DNA of 64,000 nucleotides, from positions 92,272 through 156,271 of the forward strand of contig JBLIOI010000001.1 in NCBI GenBank assembly GCA_047639675.1, read 5' to 3'. The stretch comes from JABACD01 sp047639675. GTDB lineage: Bacteria; Planctomycetota; UBA1135; GCA-002686595. A model generated the notes under the pieces. The model saw nothing but the letters and a program-made list of their open reading frames with translations, was not told the DNA's origin and ran no database searches. This document shows positions 34,089 through 44,100 of this stretch, one piece after another (positions within the stretch are counted from its first letter, which is position 1; every line of letters begins with the position of its first letter). The position numbers and the translations under genes are program-made.

Positions 34089-36206
34089 ATGTTTGATACC
34101 TACAAGCGCGTTGAGCGCACCATCGCGGGAAGGAAAATCTCCCTCGAAACCGGTCAAGTTGCTCGCCAAGCTGGCGCAGCCGTGATCACCACAATCGGCG
34201 AGTCCCAAGTGTTCACCGCCGTAACCGCGGGTAGTGCCCGCGAAGACATTGACTTCTTCCCGCTGGTAGTTGACTACCGCGAGAAGACCGAAGCAGCGGG
34301 CAAAATTCCCGGTGGCTTCTTCAAGCGTGAGGGTCGTCCGACCACCAAGGAAATCCTCACCATGCGCCTTACCGACCGTTCGATCCGCCCGATGTTCACG
34401 GACGGCTACAAGGCAGAAGTTCAAGTGATGAGCTTCACCATGCAGTACGACGGTGAGAACAACACCGACGTCGCATCCATGATCGGCACTTTCGCGGCCC
34501 TCGCGATCAGCGGCCTGCCCTTCGAGGCCACCATGGGCGCTACCCGTATCGCCTTCATTGACGGCGAAATGGTTGCCTTCCCCAACGACGGTGACTTGCG
34601 CGGCAACTCACGTTTGAACTTGGTCGTCGCCGGTCACGAAGACGGCATCGGCATGGTCGAGGCTTCAGCTGACGAGTTGACCGAAGACGAGATGATCGAC
34701 GCTCTGCAATTCGCCGAGACGACCATCAAGGAAGTCATCGCTCTCGTCAAGGACCTGAAGGAAGTGGCCGGCAAGCCCGCCATGGAAATCAGCACTCCCG
34801 AGGTCGACGAGGAATTGAAGGCCAAGGTCTTCGGTTACCACGACGACGTCAAGGCCATCATCTTCACCGAGGGCAAGCACGCCCGCGACGCTGCTTTGCG
34901 CACTGTTCGCACCAAGATGATTGCTGAGTTGACCGCCGGCGTTGACGCCAGCGCACTCGGAGCTTTCACCAAAGAGGTCAAGAGCTTCTACCACGACCTG
35001 ATGGGTGCTGTGGAACGTGAGTGCATCCTCGAAGGCAAGCGTACGGACGGCCGTTCGAACACTGACATCCGTCAGATCACGATCGAGCCCAACTTCGTCC
35101 CGCGTAACCACGGCTCGGTTCTTTTCACCCGCGGTGAAACCCAAGCCATCGTTTCTGCAACCCTTGGAACGCCGGACGATGAGCAAGTCATCGACGGTAT
35201 CGAAACCGAGTACCGCAAGCGCTTTTACCTGCACTACAACTTCCCGCCCTACTCCGTCGGCGAAACCCGTCGCATCATGGGCCCGGGCCGTCGCGAGATT
35301 GGTCACGGAATGCTCGCCGAGCGTGCGCTTGAAAGCGTCATGCCCTCCAAGGAGAGCTTCCCCTACACCGTGCGTATTGTCTCGAACATCACCGAGTCGA
35401 ACGGTTCTTCATCGATGGCTTCGGTCTGCGGTGGCTGCCTTTCGATGATGCTCGCTGGCGTTCCGCTCAGCCAGCCGATCGCCGGTATCGCCATGGGCCT
35501 CGTCGCCGAAGGTGACCAAGTCGCTATCCTCTCGGACATCCAAGGTTCCGAGGACCACAACGGCGACATGGACTTCAAGGTTGCGGGTTCCGGCATCGGG
35601 ATCACTGCTTTGCAGATGGACATCAAGATCAAAGGCGTTAGCCGCGATCTTCTCGAGCGCGCGTTGGCTCAGGCTTCCGAAGGTCGCCGTTATATCTTGC
35701 GCGAGATGCTCGAAGTTGTTTCTCAGCCGAGTAGGGAAATCAGCGAGCACGCTCCGCGCTTCGAGTCGATCAAGATTCCCGGCGAGAAGATTGGCTTCCT
35801 GATCGGCCCTGGTGGCAAGACCATCAAGGCTCTTCAATCTGACTACGAGGTCAAGGTTTCTGTCATCGACGACGAGGGCCACATCCAAGTCTTCGGTACC
35901 AACAGCACCAAGACTAAGGCTTGTGCTGACGCGATCCGCGCCATGTGTGAGACTCCCAAGGTCGGCACGCGCTACACCGGAACCGTCAAGTCCGTCCGCG
36001 ACTTCGGCGCCTTCATCGAAATCCTCCCGGGAGTTGAAGGCCTCTGCCACATCTCCGAGTTGGCCGAAGGTTTCGTCGAGCAAGTGACCGACGTTGTCAA
36101 CATGGGCGACCAGGTCGAAGTTGTGATCATCAACGTTGATGATCGCGGCAAGGTCAAGTTGTCCGCCAAGCAGTGCGTCGAAGCAGGCGAGACTGTCGAA
36201 GCCTAA
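34089..36206 (+). CDS. pnp: Polyribonucleotide nucleotidyltransferase (PNPase)
   Basis: PNPase degrades RNA 3' to 5' phosphorolytically and acts in the degradosome. The 705-residue protein has the two RNase PH-like domains (PGGFFKREGRPTTKEIL; then ETQAIVSATLGTPDDEQ and HYNFPPYSVGETRRIMGPGR), the KH domain (KIGFLIGPGGKTIKAL, about 570-585) and a C-terminal S1 domain (YTGTVKSVRDFGAFIEI, about 632-700). Length and order are standard. Codon use is more C-ending than in most neighbours, as expected for a highly expressed gene. A strong hairpin follows at 36241. Confidence 0.98.
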   Translation: MFDTYKRVERTIAGRKISLETGQVARQAGAAVITTIGESQVFTAVTAGSAREDIDFFPLVVDYREKTEAAGKIPGGFFKREGRPTTKEILTMRLTDRSIRPMFTDGYKAEVQVMSFTMQYDGENNTDVASMIGTFAALAISGLPFEATMGATRIAFIDGEMVAFPNDGDLRGNSRLNLVVAGHEDGIGMVEASADELTEDEMIDALQFAETTIKEVIALVKDLKEVAGKPAMEISTPEVDEELKAKVFGYHDDVKAIIFTEGKHARDAALRTVRTKMIAELTAGVDASALGAFTKEVKSFYHDLMGAVERECILEGKRTDGRSNTDIRQITIEPNFVPRNHGSVLFTRGETQAIVSATLGTPDDEQVIDGIETEYRKRFYLHYNFPPYSVGETRRIMGPGRREIGHGMLAERALESVMPSKESFPYTVRIVSNITESNGSSSMASVCGGCLSMMLAGVPLSQPIAGIAMGLVAEGDQVAILSDIQGSEDHNGDMDFKVAGSGIGITALQMDIKIKGVSRDLLERALAQASEGRRYILREMLEVVSQPSREISEHAPRFESIKIPGEKIGFLIGPGGKTIKALQSDYEVKVSVIDDEGHIQVFGTNSTKTKACADAIRAMCETPKVGTRYTGTVKSVRDFGAFIEILPGVEGLCHISELAEGFVEQVTDVVNMGDQVEVVIINVDDRGKVKLSAKQCVEAGETVEA

Positions 36207-36240
36207 AGCTAACTAGCTTTTGAGCCGCAAGGCTCCAAGT

Positions 36241-36278
36241 CGCCGCCGCTCCCCGTCATCCGATGGGGGGCGGCGGCG
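36241..36278 (+). terminator. Strong hairpin terminator after pnp
   Basis: A 14-base arm CGCCGCCGCTCCCC (36241-36254) pairs with GGGGGGCGGCGGCG (36265-36278) with one T-G wobble and a ten-base loop. Only a short T-rich run (TTCCTTT) follows. It lies 35 bases after the pnp stop and also downstream of the convergent DUF1016 fragment, so it may serve both strands. Confidence 0.7.
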
Positions 36279-36337
36279 AATTCCTTTGGCGGAGATGGCC
36301 CGGGCTCGGTACCGCCGTCTTCACTCCGCGCGGGGAG

Positions 36338-36892
36338 TTAGAGGTGGTAAGGGTCTTTAAGGAGTTCCCGAGTAAGCGCTGACTTTGGGGGAAAGGGCGT
36401 TTCGTGATAGTTGCCGGTGACCCTTCCGTCGCGCTCGTAGAGCAGCGTCTCAATCTGCCTTTCGAACACCTTGCGACTCCATCCATGCTGGATGCAGGCG
36501 TGGGCGTACCACTCGCGAGCCTTCCTGCCCTTGACCTCTCGGAGTAGAAGGATGTTGTGGCCCCAAGGCAATCGGGCAACGATCTGTTGCTCGATTTTCC
36601 CGGTAGGCCATGCCTGCGCAAAGTCGCGCATGTGCCCAAGGTTGCGCTCGCAGAGTCCCATAAGATCGGGGAAGGCGCGGCGAAGGTCGAGGCTGAGTTG
36701 TTCACGCTCCTCCGCATTCCAACCGTCACTCTCTCCTCGAGCCAAAATGTCCTTGCCTATGTTCCAGTAGAGCGTGAGGAGTTGTTCATTGGCCATCAAG
36801 GCGGCCTTGATTCGCGCGGAGCGGACTCGTTCATGCTGTTCAGTGAGGAGTTGAGGGTAGCCGCCCGATTCGATGAGAAGTGCCATACTCAT
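36338..36892 (-). CDS. Truncated DUF1016 (YhcG-type) protein, N-terminal domain only
   Basis: The product (about 184 residues from the ATG at 36892; the frame is open to 36997) matches the DUF1016 N-terminal domain of the gene just upstream almost throughout: SARIKAALMANEQLLTLYWNIGKDIL, RNLGHMRDFAQAWP, LPWGHNILLL and WSRKVFERQIETLLYERDGR. It stops at KDPYHL, exactly where the upstream copy continues KDPYHFEFLG into its PDDEXK nuclease domain. So it keeps the DNA/partner-binding part and lacks the nuclease. It is either a decaying duplicate or a nuclease-free partner. Confidence 0.75.
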   Translation of the reverse strand: MSMALLIESGGYPQLLTEQHERVRSARIKAALMANEQLLTLYWNIGKDILARGESDGWNAEEREQLSLDLRRAFPDLMGLCERNLGHMRDFAQAWPTGKIEQQIVARLPWGHNILLLREVKGRKAREWYAHACIQHGWSRKVFERQIETLLYERDGRVTGNYHETPFPPKSALTRELLKDPYHL

Positions 36893-36993
36893 TTGACGGT
36901 CGGCGCAGAAATTGGTCACGCATGTACAGGGGTAGAAGTGGTGGGGCACGGTACCCCGGCTCTCTACCCCGGCAGCCCGCGCAATCTCCGCCG

Positions 36994-38022
36994 TCAACCC
37001 CGCCGCAACTCTGCCTTGAGCTCTGCAACGGAGGGAAGTGCGTCCTTCAGCTCATCCGGCAGCGCAATGCCCAAGCGATACTCCGCCACCCCAAGCGGCT
37101 TGCCCATATCCCGCAGTGAGTATTCGACAACAGCACCATCGCGGCGACTTCCCCCGCGACAGAGCACGAGCCCGATGCTCGCCCGGTCGTCGTGATGCCG
37201 CAACAAGTCATCCACCGCCGACAAATAGAAGTTCAGCTTGCTCGCAAACTCCGGCTTGAAGCTGCCCGCTTTGAGTTCAATCACGACAAAAGAGCGCAGC
37301 TTCAAGTGGTAGAAGAGCAGGTCGATGTAGAACACTTCAGCGCTGACCTCAATCGGTACCTGGCTTCCAACAAAAGCGAAGCCCTGCCCGAGCTCAAGTA
37401 AGAAGTCGCGCATGTGAGTGACGAGACCACGTTCGACCGTCCGCTCGTTAGCTTCCTCAGTGAGCCCAAGGAACTCAAAGTGATAGGGATCCTTAAGCAA
37501 CGCCTGCGCCAAGTCCGATTGTGGGGCGGGAAGTGTCGCGTCGAAATTGGAAGCCACCCTTCCCTGGCGCGCGTAGAGCCCCGTCTCAATTTGCATCTCA
37601 AAGACGTTGCGGCTCCAGCCATTCTTGATGCACGCGCGGGCGTACCACTCGCGTTGCGCCAGGGCTTTGACCTTCTGGATAAGGAGAATGTTGTGGCCCC
37701 AGGGTAATTGTGCAACAAGCTGTTGCACAATTGCCTCGCCGGGCCACTCCCGAGCTAGATCGCGCATGTAGATGAGGTTGCGCTTGGATAGCCCCCTCAT
37801 CCCAGGGAAGGCCCGGCGCAGGTCAACACTCAGTCGCTCGAGCACCTTCGCCCCCCAACCCTCACGCTCTTGTCGCGCCAGGATCTCCTTGCCAATCCCC
37901 CAGTAGAGGGTGATCAGCTCCGCGTTGACCGCTAGAGCGGCTTTCACCCGTGCGCTGCGAATGCGGGCCTTCAGCTCGTGAAGGAGCCCAGGGTAGCTTT
38001 CAGGTTGAGGGGATCGCGCCAT
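36994..38022 (-). CDS. DUF1016 family PDDEXK nuclease (YhcG-like)
   Basis: This protein combines the DUF1016 N-terminal domain (RSARVKAALAVNAELITLYW, LPWGHNILLIQKVK) with a C-terminal PDDEXK nuclease domain. The nuclease motif is visible as FYIDLLFYHLKLRSFVVIELK (Asp, then Glu-x-Lys), after FAFVGSQVPIEV. YhcG-type proteins cluster with restriction-modification and other defence genes and probably cut foreign or damaged DNA. The start at 38022 (MARSPQPES) matches relatives better than the frame's first Met at 38115. It is adjacent to a truncated paralogue and to an AbiE toxin-antitoxin pair, suggesting a small defence island. Confidence 0.88.
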   Translation of the reverse strand: MARSPQPESYPGLLHELKARIRSARVKAALAVNAELITLYWGIGKEILARQEREGWGAKVLERLSVDLRRAFPGMRGLSKRNLIYMRDLAREWPGEAIVQQLVAQLPWGHNILLIQKVKALAQREWYARACIKNGWSRNVFEMQIETGLYARQGRVASNFDATLPAPQSDLAQALLKDPYHFEFLGLTEEANERTVERGLVTHMRDFLLELGQGFAFVGSQVPIEVSAEVFYIDLLFYHLKLRSFVVIELKAGSFKPEFASKLNFYLSAVDDLLRHHDDRASIGLVLCRGGSRRDGAVVEYSLRDMGKPLGVAEYRLGIALPDELKDALPSVAELKAELRRG

Positions 38023-38309
38023 GCCTATCTGACGACTGGCACGGGAATCGGTAACGCTTGCTCCGGCTTGGAGGAAGTTTTCCTCGATTGCGTTGCTCAC
38101 CAGGGGGCCTGGCACCAGCGATCGGGCGGCACTACCCTTTTGCCCGCTAGCCCATAACCACCTTTGCGGTACTGCGGGAAGAAGCGGGGTGCGGATCGAC
38201 CCTCTTCTTAATCCATCGCGCCCGCGGTGGAAGACGGCGCGGCGGCACCTTTCCGAGTACGATCGTAGCGGAGATGCCTCTGATGCCCGTTCTATCGACT
38301 CTTGATTTT

Positions 38310-38355
38310 CATATAGACAAAAAAACTACGGGAAGGTACTTTTTCTGTCGATATG
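38310..38355 (+). promoter_or_regulatory. Inverted repeat operator over the AbiEi start codon
   Basis: CATATAGACA (38310-38319) and TGTCGATATG (38346-38355) are inverted copies matching at nine of ten positions, separated by 26 bases. The right arm ends at the chosen ATG of the antitoxin gene. Known AbiEi antitoxins repress their own operon by binding inverted repeats, so this is a good operator candidate. The surrounding DNA is more AT-rich than the neighbours. Confidence 0.6.
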
Positions 38356-38952
38356 AATTTCATGCCCGATACCGACGCTATCCAGCGCCTAGCCGCGGCG
38401 CAAACCGGCGTCTTCTCCAAGGCTGATCTCCAAACCATCCTGGGGGACCCGCATCCCGCTTCCTTTGTTCGCCGGGTCCGAAAGCTGACTGAGAGTGGCA
38501 AGTTGACCCGCTTCTGCCGGGGATGGTATGTGACGGAGTCCTTCGAGCTGGCGATCCTCAGTCAGCGTCTAGCCCCCGCGTCCTACATCAGTTTCGGCAC
38601 GGTCTTGGCTGCCAAAGGCGTACTTGGAACACGCAGTGCTTTCCAAGTGATCGCAGTCAAGGATGGCCCCGCACGCCAGTACAGCTCAGGCCGCTTTAGC
38701 ATCGAACATGTGATGCTCAGCAAAGCGCTCTTCTTTGGCTTCTCCAACGAAGAAGGAATCAGCATCGCGGACGCGGAAAAGGCGTTACTCGACACGCTTT
38801 ACTTTCACTTGCGCGGTCGCAAGTACGCGTTCGATATCTACTCCGATCTCGATTGGACTCGATTCGACATCTCCAAGTTGAGCAGGTACTTGCTGCGCTA
38901 CAAGAATCCCAAGTTCATCGCCTTCGTTGAACGCTTGATCGGAGAGCTATGA
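38353..38952 (+). CDS. AbiEi-type antitoxin (type IV toxin-antitoxin)
   Basis: This 199-residue protein has an N-terminal winged-helix region (FSKADLQTILGDPHPASFVR, KLTRFCRGWYV) and a C-terminal antitoxin domain (SYISFGTVLAAKGVLGTRSA, ISIADAEKALLDTLYFHLRG), the order found in AbiEi. It would repress its own operon and neutralise the partner toxin. ATG at 38353 lies in the operator repeat; Met4 at 38362 is an alternative. Its stop overlaps the toxin gene by four bases, the usual arrangement for this pair. Confidence 0.88.
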   Translation: MNFMPDTDAIQRLAAAQTGVFSKADLQTILGDPHPASFVRRVRKLTESGKLTRFCRGWYVTESFELAILSQRLAPASYISFGTVLAAKGVLGTRSAFQVIAVKDGPARQYSSGRFSIEHVMLSKALFFGFSNEEGISIADAEKALLDTLYFHLRGRKYAFDIYSDLDWTRFDISKLSRYLLRYKNPKFIAFVERLIGEL

Positions 38953-39713
38953 CTGCGAAAATCAATCGGCCCGCTACGCAAGACGCGCTCTTTCTCTGGG
39001 TCATGCACCGCTTCTCCGAAGTCTTCGAAGACAAGGCGATCATGAAAGGGGGCATGGTCTTGCGTCTTCTGGATTGCCCGCGGTTCACGAACGATATCGA
39101 TTACGTTTTCGCACCCTTCGATTCGAAGAAGGAAATCGTTGAACGCATCACGCGCGTGCTTGGCGAGCTGGAAGATGCGGAGCTGGAGATCAAGCTGCAC
39201 TCGAAAATGCTGCGAGCAGACCTCCGTTTGGATGGCGCTATGATTCAAGTAGAAGCCAATGTAGCGATGGCGTGCGATGCTGTGCCCATGGCAACAGCGA
39301 GTCTAGCGCGCTCCCTCGGTCAGCCCTCGCAAGTCATTCGGATCATGAGTTTGCCCCAGGCCCTTGCCCACAAACTTGCGGCCTGGAACGAGCGGCGCTT
39401 GTCGCGCGATTTATACGATGCCTACTTTCTCCAGGCACAAGCCGGAGCTGCACCCGATCTCAAAGTGCTCGACGCGCGCTTGGCCAAGATCGAATCTCGC
39501 CTACCCAAGCTCAGAACGAAGAGTCGGATGTCACGCTCCGACTTCGCCAGCGAATTACGCAGCGCGGTCCGAGAGCTCACCGACGACGACCTAGCCAAGG
39601 AACTGAGCGGCCTGATGAGCCCCACCGAACTCACCGGCCTCGCCGTCCGCATTCGCGTTGCGGTGGAGCGTATGGCCATCACTATCGAGAGTGCTGGGGA
39701 ACAGTCAGCGTAG
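38949..39713 (+). CDS. AbiEii-type nucleotidyltransferase toxin
   Basis: This 254-residue protein is a DNA polymerase beta-type nucleotidyltransferase of the AbiEii family. It has KGGMVLRLL (motif with the nucleotide-binding GG), FTNDIDYVF (metal-binding Asp pair), and ALAHKLAAWNERRLSRDLYD, the conserved C-terminal motif. Related toxins transfer nucleotides, in some cases to tRNA, blocking growth during phage infection. It overlaps the antitoxin gene by four bases. The active-site residues look complete, so it is probably functional. Confidence 0.88.
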   Translation: MTAKINRPATQDALFLWVMHRFSEVFEDKAIMKGGMVLRLLDCPRFTNDIDYVFAPFDSKKEIVERITRVLGELEDAELEIKLHSKMLRADLRLDGAMIQVEANVAMACDAVPMATASLARSLGQPSQVIRIMSLPQALAHKLAAWNERRLSRDLYDAYFLQAQAGAAPDLKVLDARLAKIESRLPKLRTKSRMSRSDFASELRSAVRELTDDDLAKELSGLMSPTELTGLAVRIRVAVERMAITIESAGEQSA

Positions 39714-39777
39714 GCTGTCGAAGTTGGCTCGTGCAGTAGCCAAGGAGTCATTGTGAAACAGCTTGATTCGCAACTTC

Positions 39778-41148
39778 CTACTCTCCCGCTGCCTTGTCCA
39801 GCGGGACTCCCACCAAGCGCTCGAGATCTGAGGATGACACCGCTGCCTCAAGCCGCAAGTTGACGTGGGCGCGGCGCGCTTCGAGCACTTGTCTTTGAAC
39901 TTCGAGTAGCTCCAAGAGGGATGCTCGGCCTCCGGCGTAGGAGTCTTCGACGAGGGCGTGGGAGCGTTCGGTTTGCGGGAGGAGTTGCTTCTCGTAGAAG
40001 TCCAAACTGCTCGATGTGGTGTTCATGCGGACGACTCCAGCGCGTACATCTTGGGTGACGGCGACCTTGGCAGCCTCGTGCAGCATGACCATTTGCTGAA
40101 GCTTGAACCCTGCGCGGGCGACTTGGGCTTGGTTCTGATCGAAGATGGGCAGGGTAAGGCTGAGGGAAGGGCCGATCAGCGTGCTTCCGCTTCCGGTGGG
40201 CCTCTCGACACTCGGACCGGCGGCGATGTCGCCCCAGGCTTTGCGCTCTTCGAGACGTACCTTCGTGTCGAGAGCTCTGATGGCCTCTTCGATCGCTTGC
40301 AGATCGAGGCGCGAGGCCAGGGCTTCTTGGACCAGGGCATCGGCGTCGATGCTTGTTGTGGTTGGAAGGGGCAAGGAATCCGTTAGTAGCAGGTCGTCGA
40401 AGGGGCGTGTTGTCGAAAGCTTCTTGGCCAGGTCTCTGCGAGTGTTGGATGACTTGATGTGCGCCGCCTGCAGCGCAAGTTGCGCGGCGAGGAGCGGGCC
40501 GCGGGCGAGGCTTTCATCAAAGGCGTCGGCGGCCCCGGCTGCGTGAAGACTCTCTATGGCGCTGAAGGAACGTGTGACGAGCTCGACGTTCTCTTCGGTG
40601 ACGAGCTGCAGCTCTTTAGCTGCAACGGCGGCGTAGTAAGCCTCGCGAGTTTCAGCCAGCAGTTCGCCGGCCCGGCGAGCGACTCGCAGGACGGTGGCTT
40701 CCAACTGATGGCGGCCGGACTCCTTGCGCAGGGGAACCCGCCAGAGTTCGAGAAGCTCGAAGCTCAGGATGGCTTCGAGCATCGCTCGACCACCGTTGGC
40801 GGGAGAGCGCAGCAAGAGGTCGAGCGATGGGTTGGTGAGGAGACGCGACTGGATCCAGTCCGCGTTGGCGATTCCGATCTCCTGGAACTCGGCTTGTAGA
40901 TCGCGATTGTTGAGAAGAGCGAGTCGCAGGGCTTCGTCGAGGGTCAGACCATCTATGAAGATTGCGTCGAGTTCCTCCGTATCCATCGTCGAGGCATAGG
41001 GATCGAAGACTTCGCTTCTCCCGGTGCTCGCTTCGATCAACTGACGGGCCTTGTCATAGTCGGGCTTTGGATCGACTTGGGCGCAGGAGGAGATCAAGAT
41101 TAGCGCGAGGGCTTGCCACGTCTGCGGAATGGGCTGACGAGTTTTCAT
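39778..41148 (-). CDS. TolC/CusC-type outer-membrane efflux lipoprotein
   Basis: This is the outer-membrane channel of an RND system. Signal peptide and lipobox (LILISSC), then two long helical repeats of the TolC family: LTLDEALRLALLNNRDLQAE with NPSLDLLLRSP, and later ALASRLDLQAIEEAIRALD with AGFKLQQMVMLHEAAKVAVT. Length (456) fits the CusC/CzcC group. It overlaps the pump gene upstream by four bases. Together with the pump and adaptor it would export metal ions or drugs across both membranes. Confidence 0.88.
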   Translation of the reverse strand: MKTRQPIPQTWQALALILISSCAQVDPKPDYDKARQLIEASTGRSEVFDPYASTMDTEELDAIFIDGLTLDEALRLALLNNRDLQAEFQEIGIANADWIQSRLLTNPSLDLLLRSPANGGRAMLEAILSFELLELWRVPLRKESGRHQLEATVLRVARRAGELLAETREAYYAAVAAKELQLVTEENVELVTRSFSAIESLHAAGAADAFDESLARGPLLAAQLALQAAHIKSSNTRRDLAKKLSTTRPFDDLLLTDSLPLPTTTSIDADALVQEALASRLDLQAIEEAIRALDTKVRLEERKAWGDIAAGPSVERPTGSGSTLIGPSLSLTLPIFDQNQAQVARAGFKLQQMVMLHEAAKVAVTQDVRAGVVRMNTTSSSLDFYEKQLLPQTERSHALVEDSYAGGRASLLELLEVQRQVLEARRAHVNLRLEAAVSSSDLERLVGVPLDKAAGE

Positions 41149-44100
41149 AGAGCACCTCCTTCTGTGGCGAGTACGCCCCCTGGAACTGTGAATTCCGTCT
41201 TCTTCGCTGGTTGGCCAAAGCGAACAAATAGCGCAGGGACCACCAGCATGTTGAGGATCGTGGAAGACAGCAGGCCCGAAAGGATGACGATGGCCATGGG
41301 GGTGAGGATTTCAGTTCCGGGCTCATCGCCGCGTAGGGCGAGCGGGATGAGAGCCAGGCCGGAGGCCAAGGCTGTCATGAGGATCGGTGCGAGCCGTTCC
41401 ATCGAACCGCGGCGCACGGATTCGACGAAGTCGGTGACTCCTTCGTGCGCTTGCAAGTGTCGGACGTGCGAAACAAGCATGATTCCGTTGCGCGCGGCGA
41501 TCCCAAAGACCGAGATGAATCCAATGATGGACGCGATCGAGATCACGTTACCTGCGAAGTAGGCCCCGGCGACGCCACCGATCAAAGCGAGCGGCAAATT
41601 GATCATGATCAAGAGCGTGTCACGTGCGGAGCGAAACATGATATGCAGCATGAACCCGATGCCGAACACCACGACAAGACTGAGCATTGCTAGCCGCTTA
41701 TTGGTGGCCGTTGCGCTTTCAAATTGGCCTCCGAATTCGACGTAGTAGCCGAGCGGGAAGTCGATGTTTTTGGCGATGGATTTTCGAGTGTCTTCAACGA
41801 CTCCGCCCATGTCGCGACCCGCGACGTTGCACATAACAACGATCTTGCGCTGGACGTTTTCGCGCGTGATGAAGTTAGGGCCTTGATCCTCGTAAATGTA
41901 TGCAAGTGCCCTCATTGGCACTTTGAAGCCTTCCGGCGTGTCGACGAGGATTTCGCCAACGTCCGTAGCTGAGGCAGTTTCGTGCTCAGCAAGGCGCAGT
42001 GTCAGGTCGTAGGTCGTTTGTCCTTCGAGGACTTGGCTGACGACGTTGCCGCGGAATGCTGCACCCAATGCTTTGGACGCTTCGGCGATGTGCAGGCCGT
42101 AACGTGCCAGGGCGTCACGCTTGAATTCGACGCGTACTTGGGGGACTTCGACTTGTTGTTCAGAAGAGAGGTCTACGACCCCAGGGATCTCTTTCATTAG
42201 CTCTTCGACCTCGCCAGCGAGCTGGCGAAGAGTTCCAAGATCATCACCAAAGATCTTCACCGCGATGTTCGCTCGCGTGCCCGAGAGCATGTGATCGATG
42301 CGGTGTCCGATCGGTTGGCCGAAAGTAGCTTGAATGCCTGGGATGCTGGCTAGGTCATTGCGCAGGGCTTCGAGCAACTCGGCTTTCGAACGCTGCGGGA
42401 GACCGAGTCGCTCGGGCGCTTGCATGTCGAGCGTGAGGTCGATCTCACTGGCTTCGACCCCTTGCACGTGCTCGTCTTCCTCAGCGCGGCCGGTGCGCCT
42501 TCCGATAGCTTGGATCTCCGGGTGCTGCATGAGGGCGACTTCAACAACGCGAGCAAGCTCGTCACTTTCCTTCAGGGATGTTCCCGGTAGGGTGACTAGT
42601 CCAACGACCATCGCGCCTTCGTTAAACTCAGGCAGGAAGTTCTTGCCCATCCGCGTTACGCCTACGATGGCGAGGATGAACATTAATACGGCGGGTGCGG
42701 TGGTTGCTATGGGGTGTTTCATCGCCCAGCGCAGGGGGCCCGCATACGCTCGCTTGAGAATCCTGACGATCCAAGGCTCGCCACCCTGCTTGACCGTTCG
42801 GCTTGTCGGCAAGAGGTAGTAGCACAGGGCCGGTGTAAGCGTCAGAGCCGTGAGTAGCGAGGCCGCCAGCGAAACACAGAAGGCGACGCCAAGCGGACGC
42901 AGCAAACGCCCCTCAACTCCCGAGAGGAAGAATAGGGGGGCGAATACGAGCAGAATGATGAAGGTCGCAAAGACGATCGAAGTACGCACTTCGACGCTAG
43001 CGTCGAAGATGACAGAAAGGGTCTTGCGGCGACTCTCTTCGGGAAGAGCCTGATTCTCTTTCAGGCGACGAACGACGTTTTCAACATCGATGATCGCGTC
43101 ATCCACGAGTGCGCCGATAGCGATCGCCATTCCGCCCAAGGTCATCGTATTGATGCTCGCTCCCGTGAAGCGTAAGACGAGCACGGCGATGACTAAGGAA
43201 ACGGGGATTGCGAGCAAAGTGATCAGGCTAGCTCGAAGGCTTGCGAGGAAGAGAACAACAACTAGGAGAACCATCAACCCGCCTTCCACGAGGGAAGCTG
43301 TGGTGTTGTAGATCGAATTCTCGATGAAGTCGGCCTGGCGGAATAGTTGCGTGTTGATGTGCATCCCGGCGGGAAGCGATTTCTGTATCTCGCCCAGAAT
43401 GCTGTCGAGTTCACGCGTTAGCTCAAGTGTGTTGGCAGTCGGCTGCTTCTGAATCGCAATGATTACGCCGTCCTGAGTGATCGGTTCCCAGTTGGGTCCG
43501 CGCTTGGAGGCGGATCCAGTTCCACGCCGAATGGCAGATCCGATTTGGACCACACCGATGTCGCTCACGGTGATCGGTCGACCCTTGCGCGCGACAACAA
43601 CCGTGTCCGCGATGTCACCAACGTTCTTGATACGGCCGATTCCGCGCAGTACCGACTCGGTCCCTCCCTGGATCAGGAAACCAGCGGAGACATTCTCATT
43701 GCCGTTGCGGAGGGCTTCGGCAACTTCCTCCATGCTGACCTGAAAGGCCTTCATCCGTTGCGTCGAAAGCACGACTTGATACTGCTTCTCGTCGCCACCG
43801 ATGGGGGTCACTTGCGAGACGCCCGCGACGGAGAGGAGCCGCCTGCGAATCTGTGACTTGGCCGTCGAGCGTAATTCCAAGGCATCGTGTACATCCGACG
43901 TGAGCGAGATAAATAGGATCTCGCCCATGACGGAGGACACGGGCGCGAGGACCGGGGGCTCGACTTGATCAGGCAAGGATCCTGTCACGCCTGCCAAGCG
44001 CTCCGTAACCGTCTGCCTGGCGCGATAGATGTCCGTACCCCACTCGAACTCGACCCAAACGACGGCGATACCGACGGAGGTAGCCGAACGAACGCGCCGT

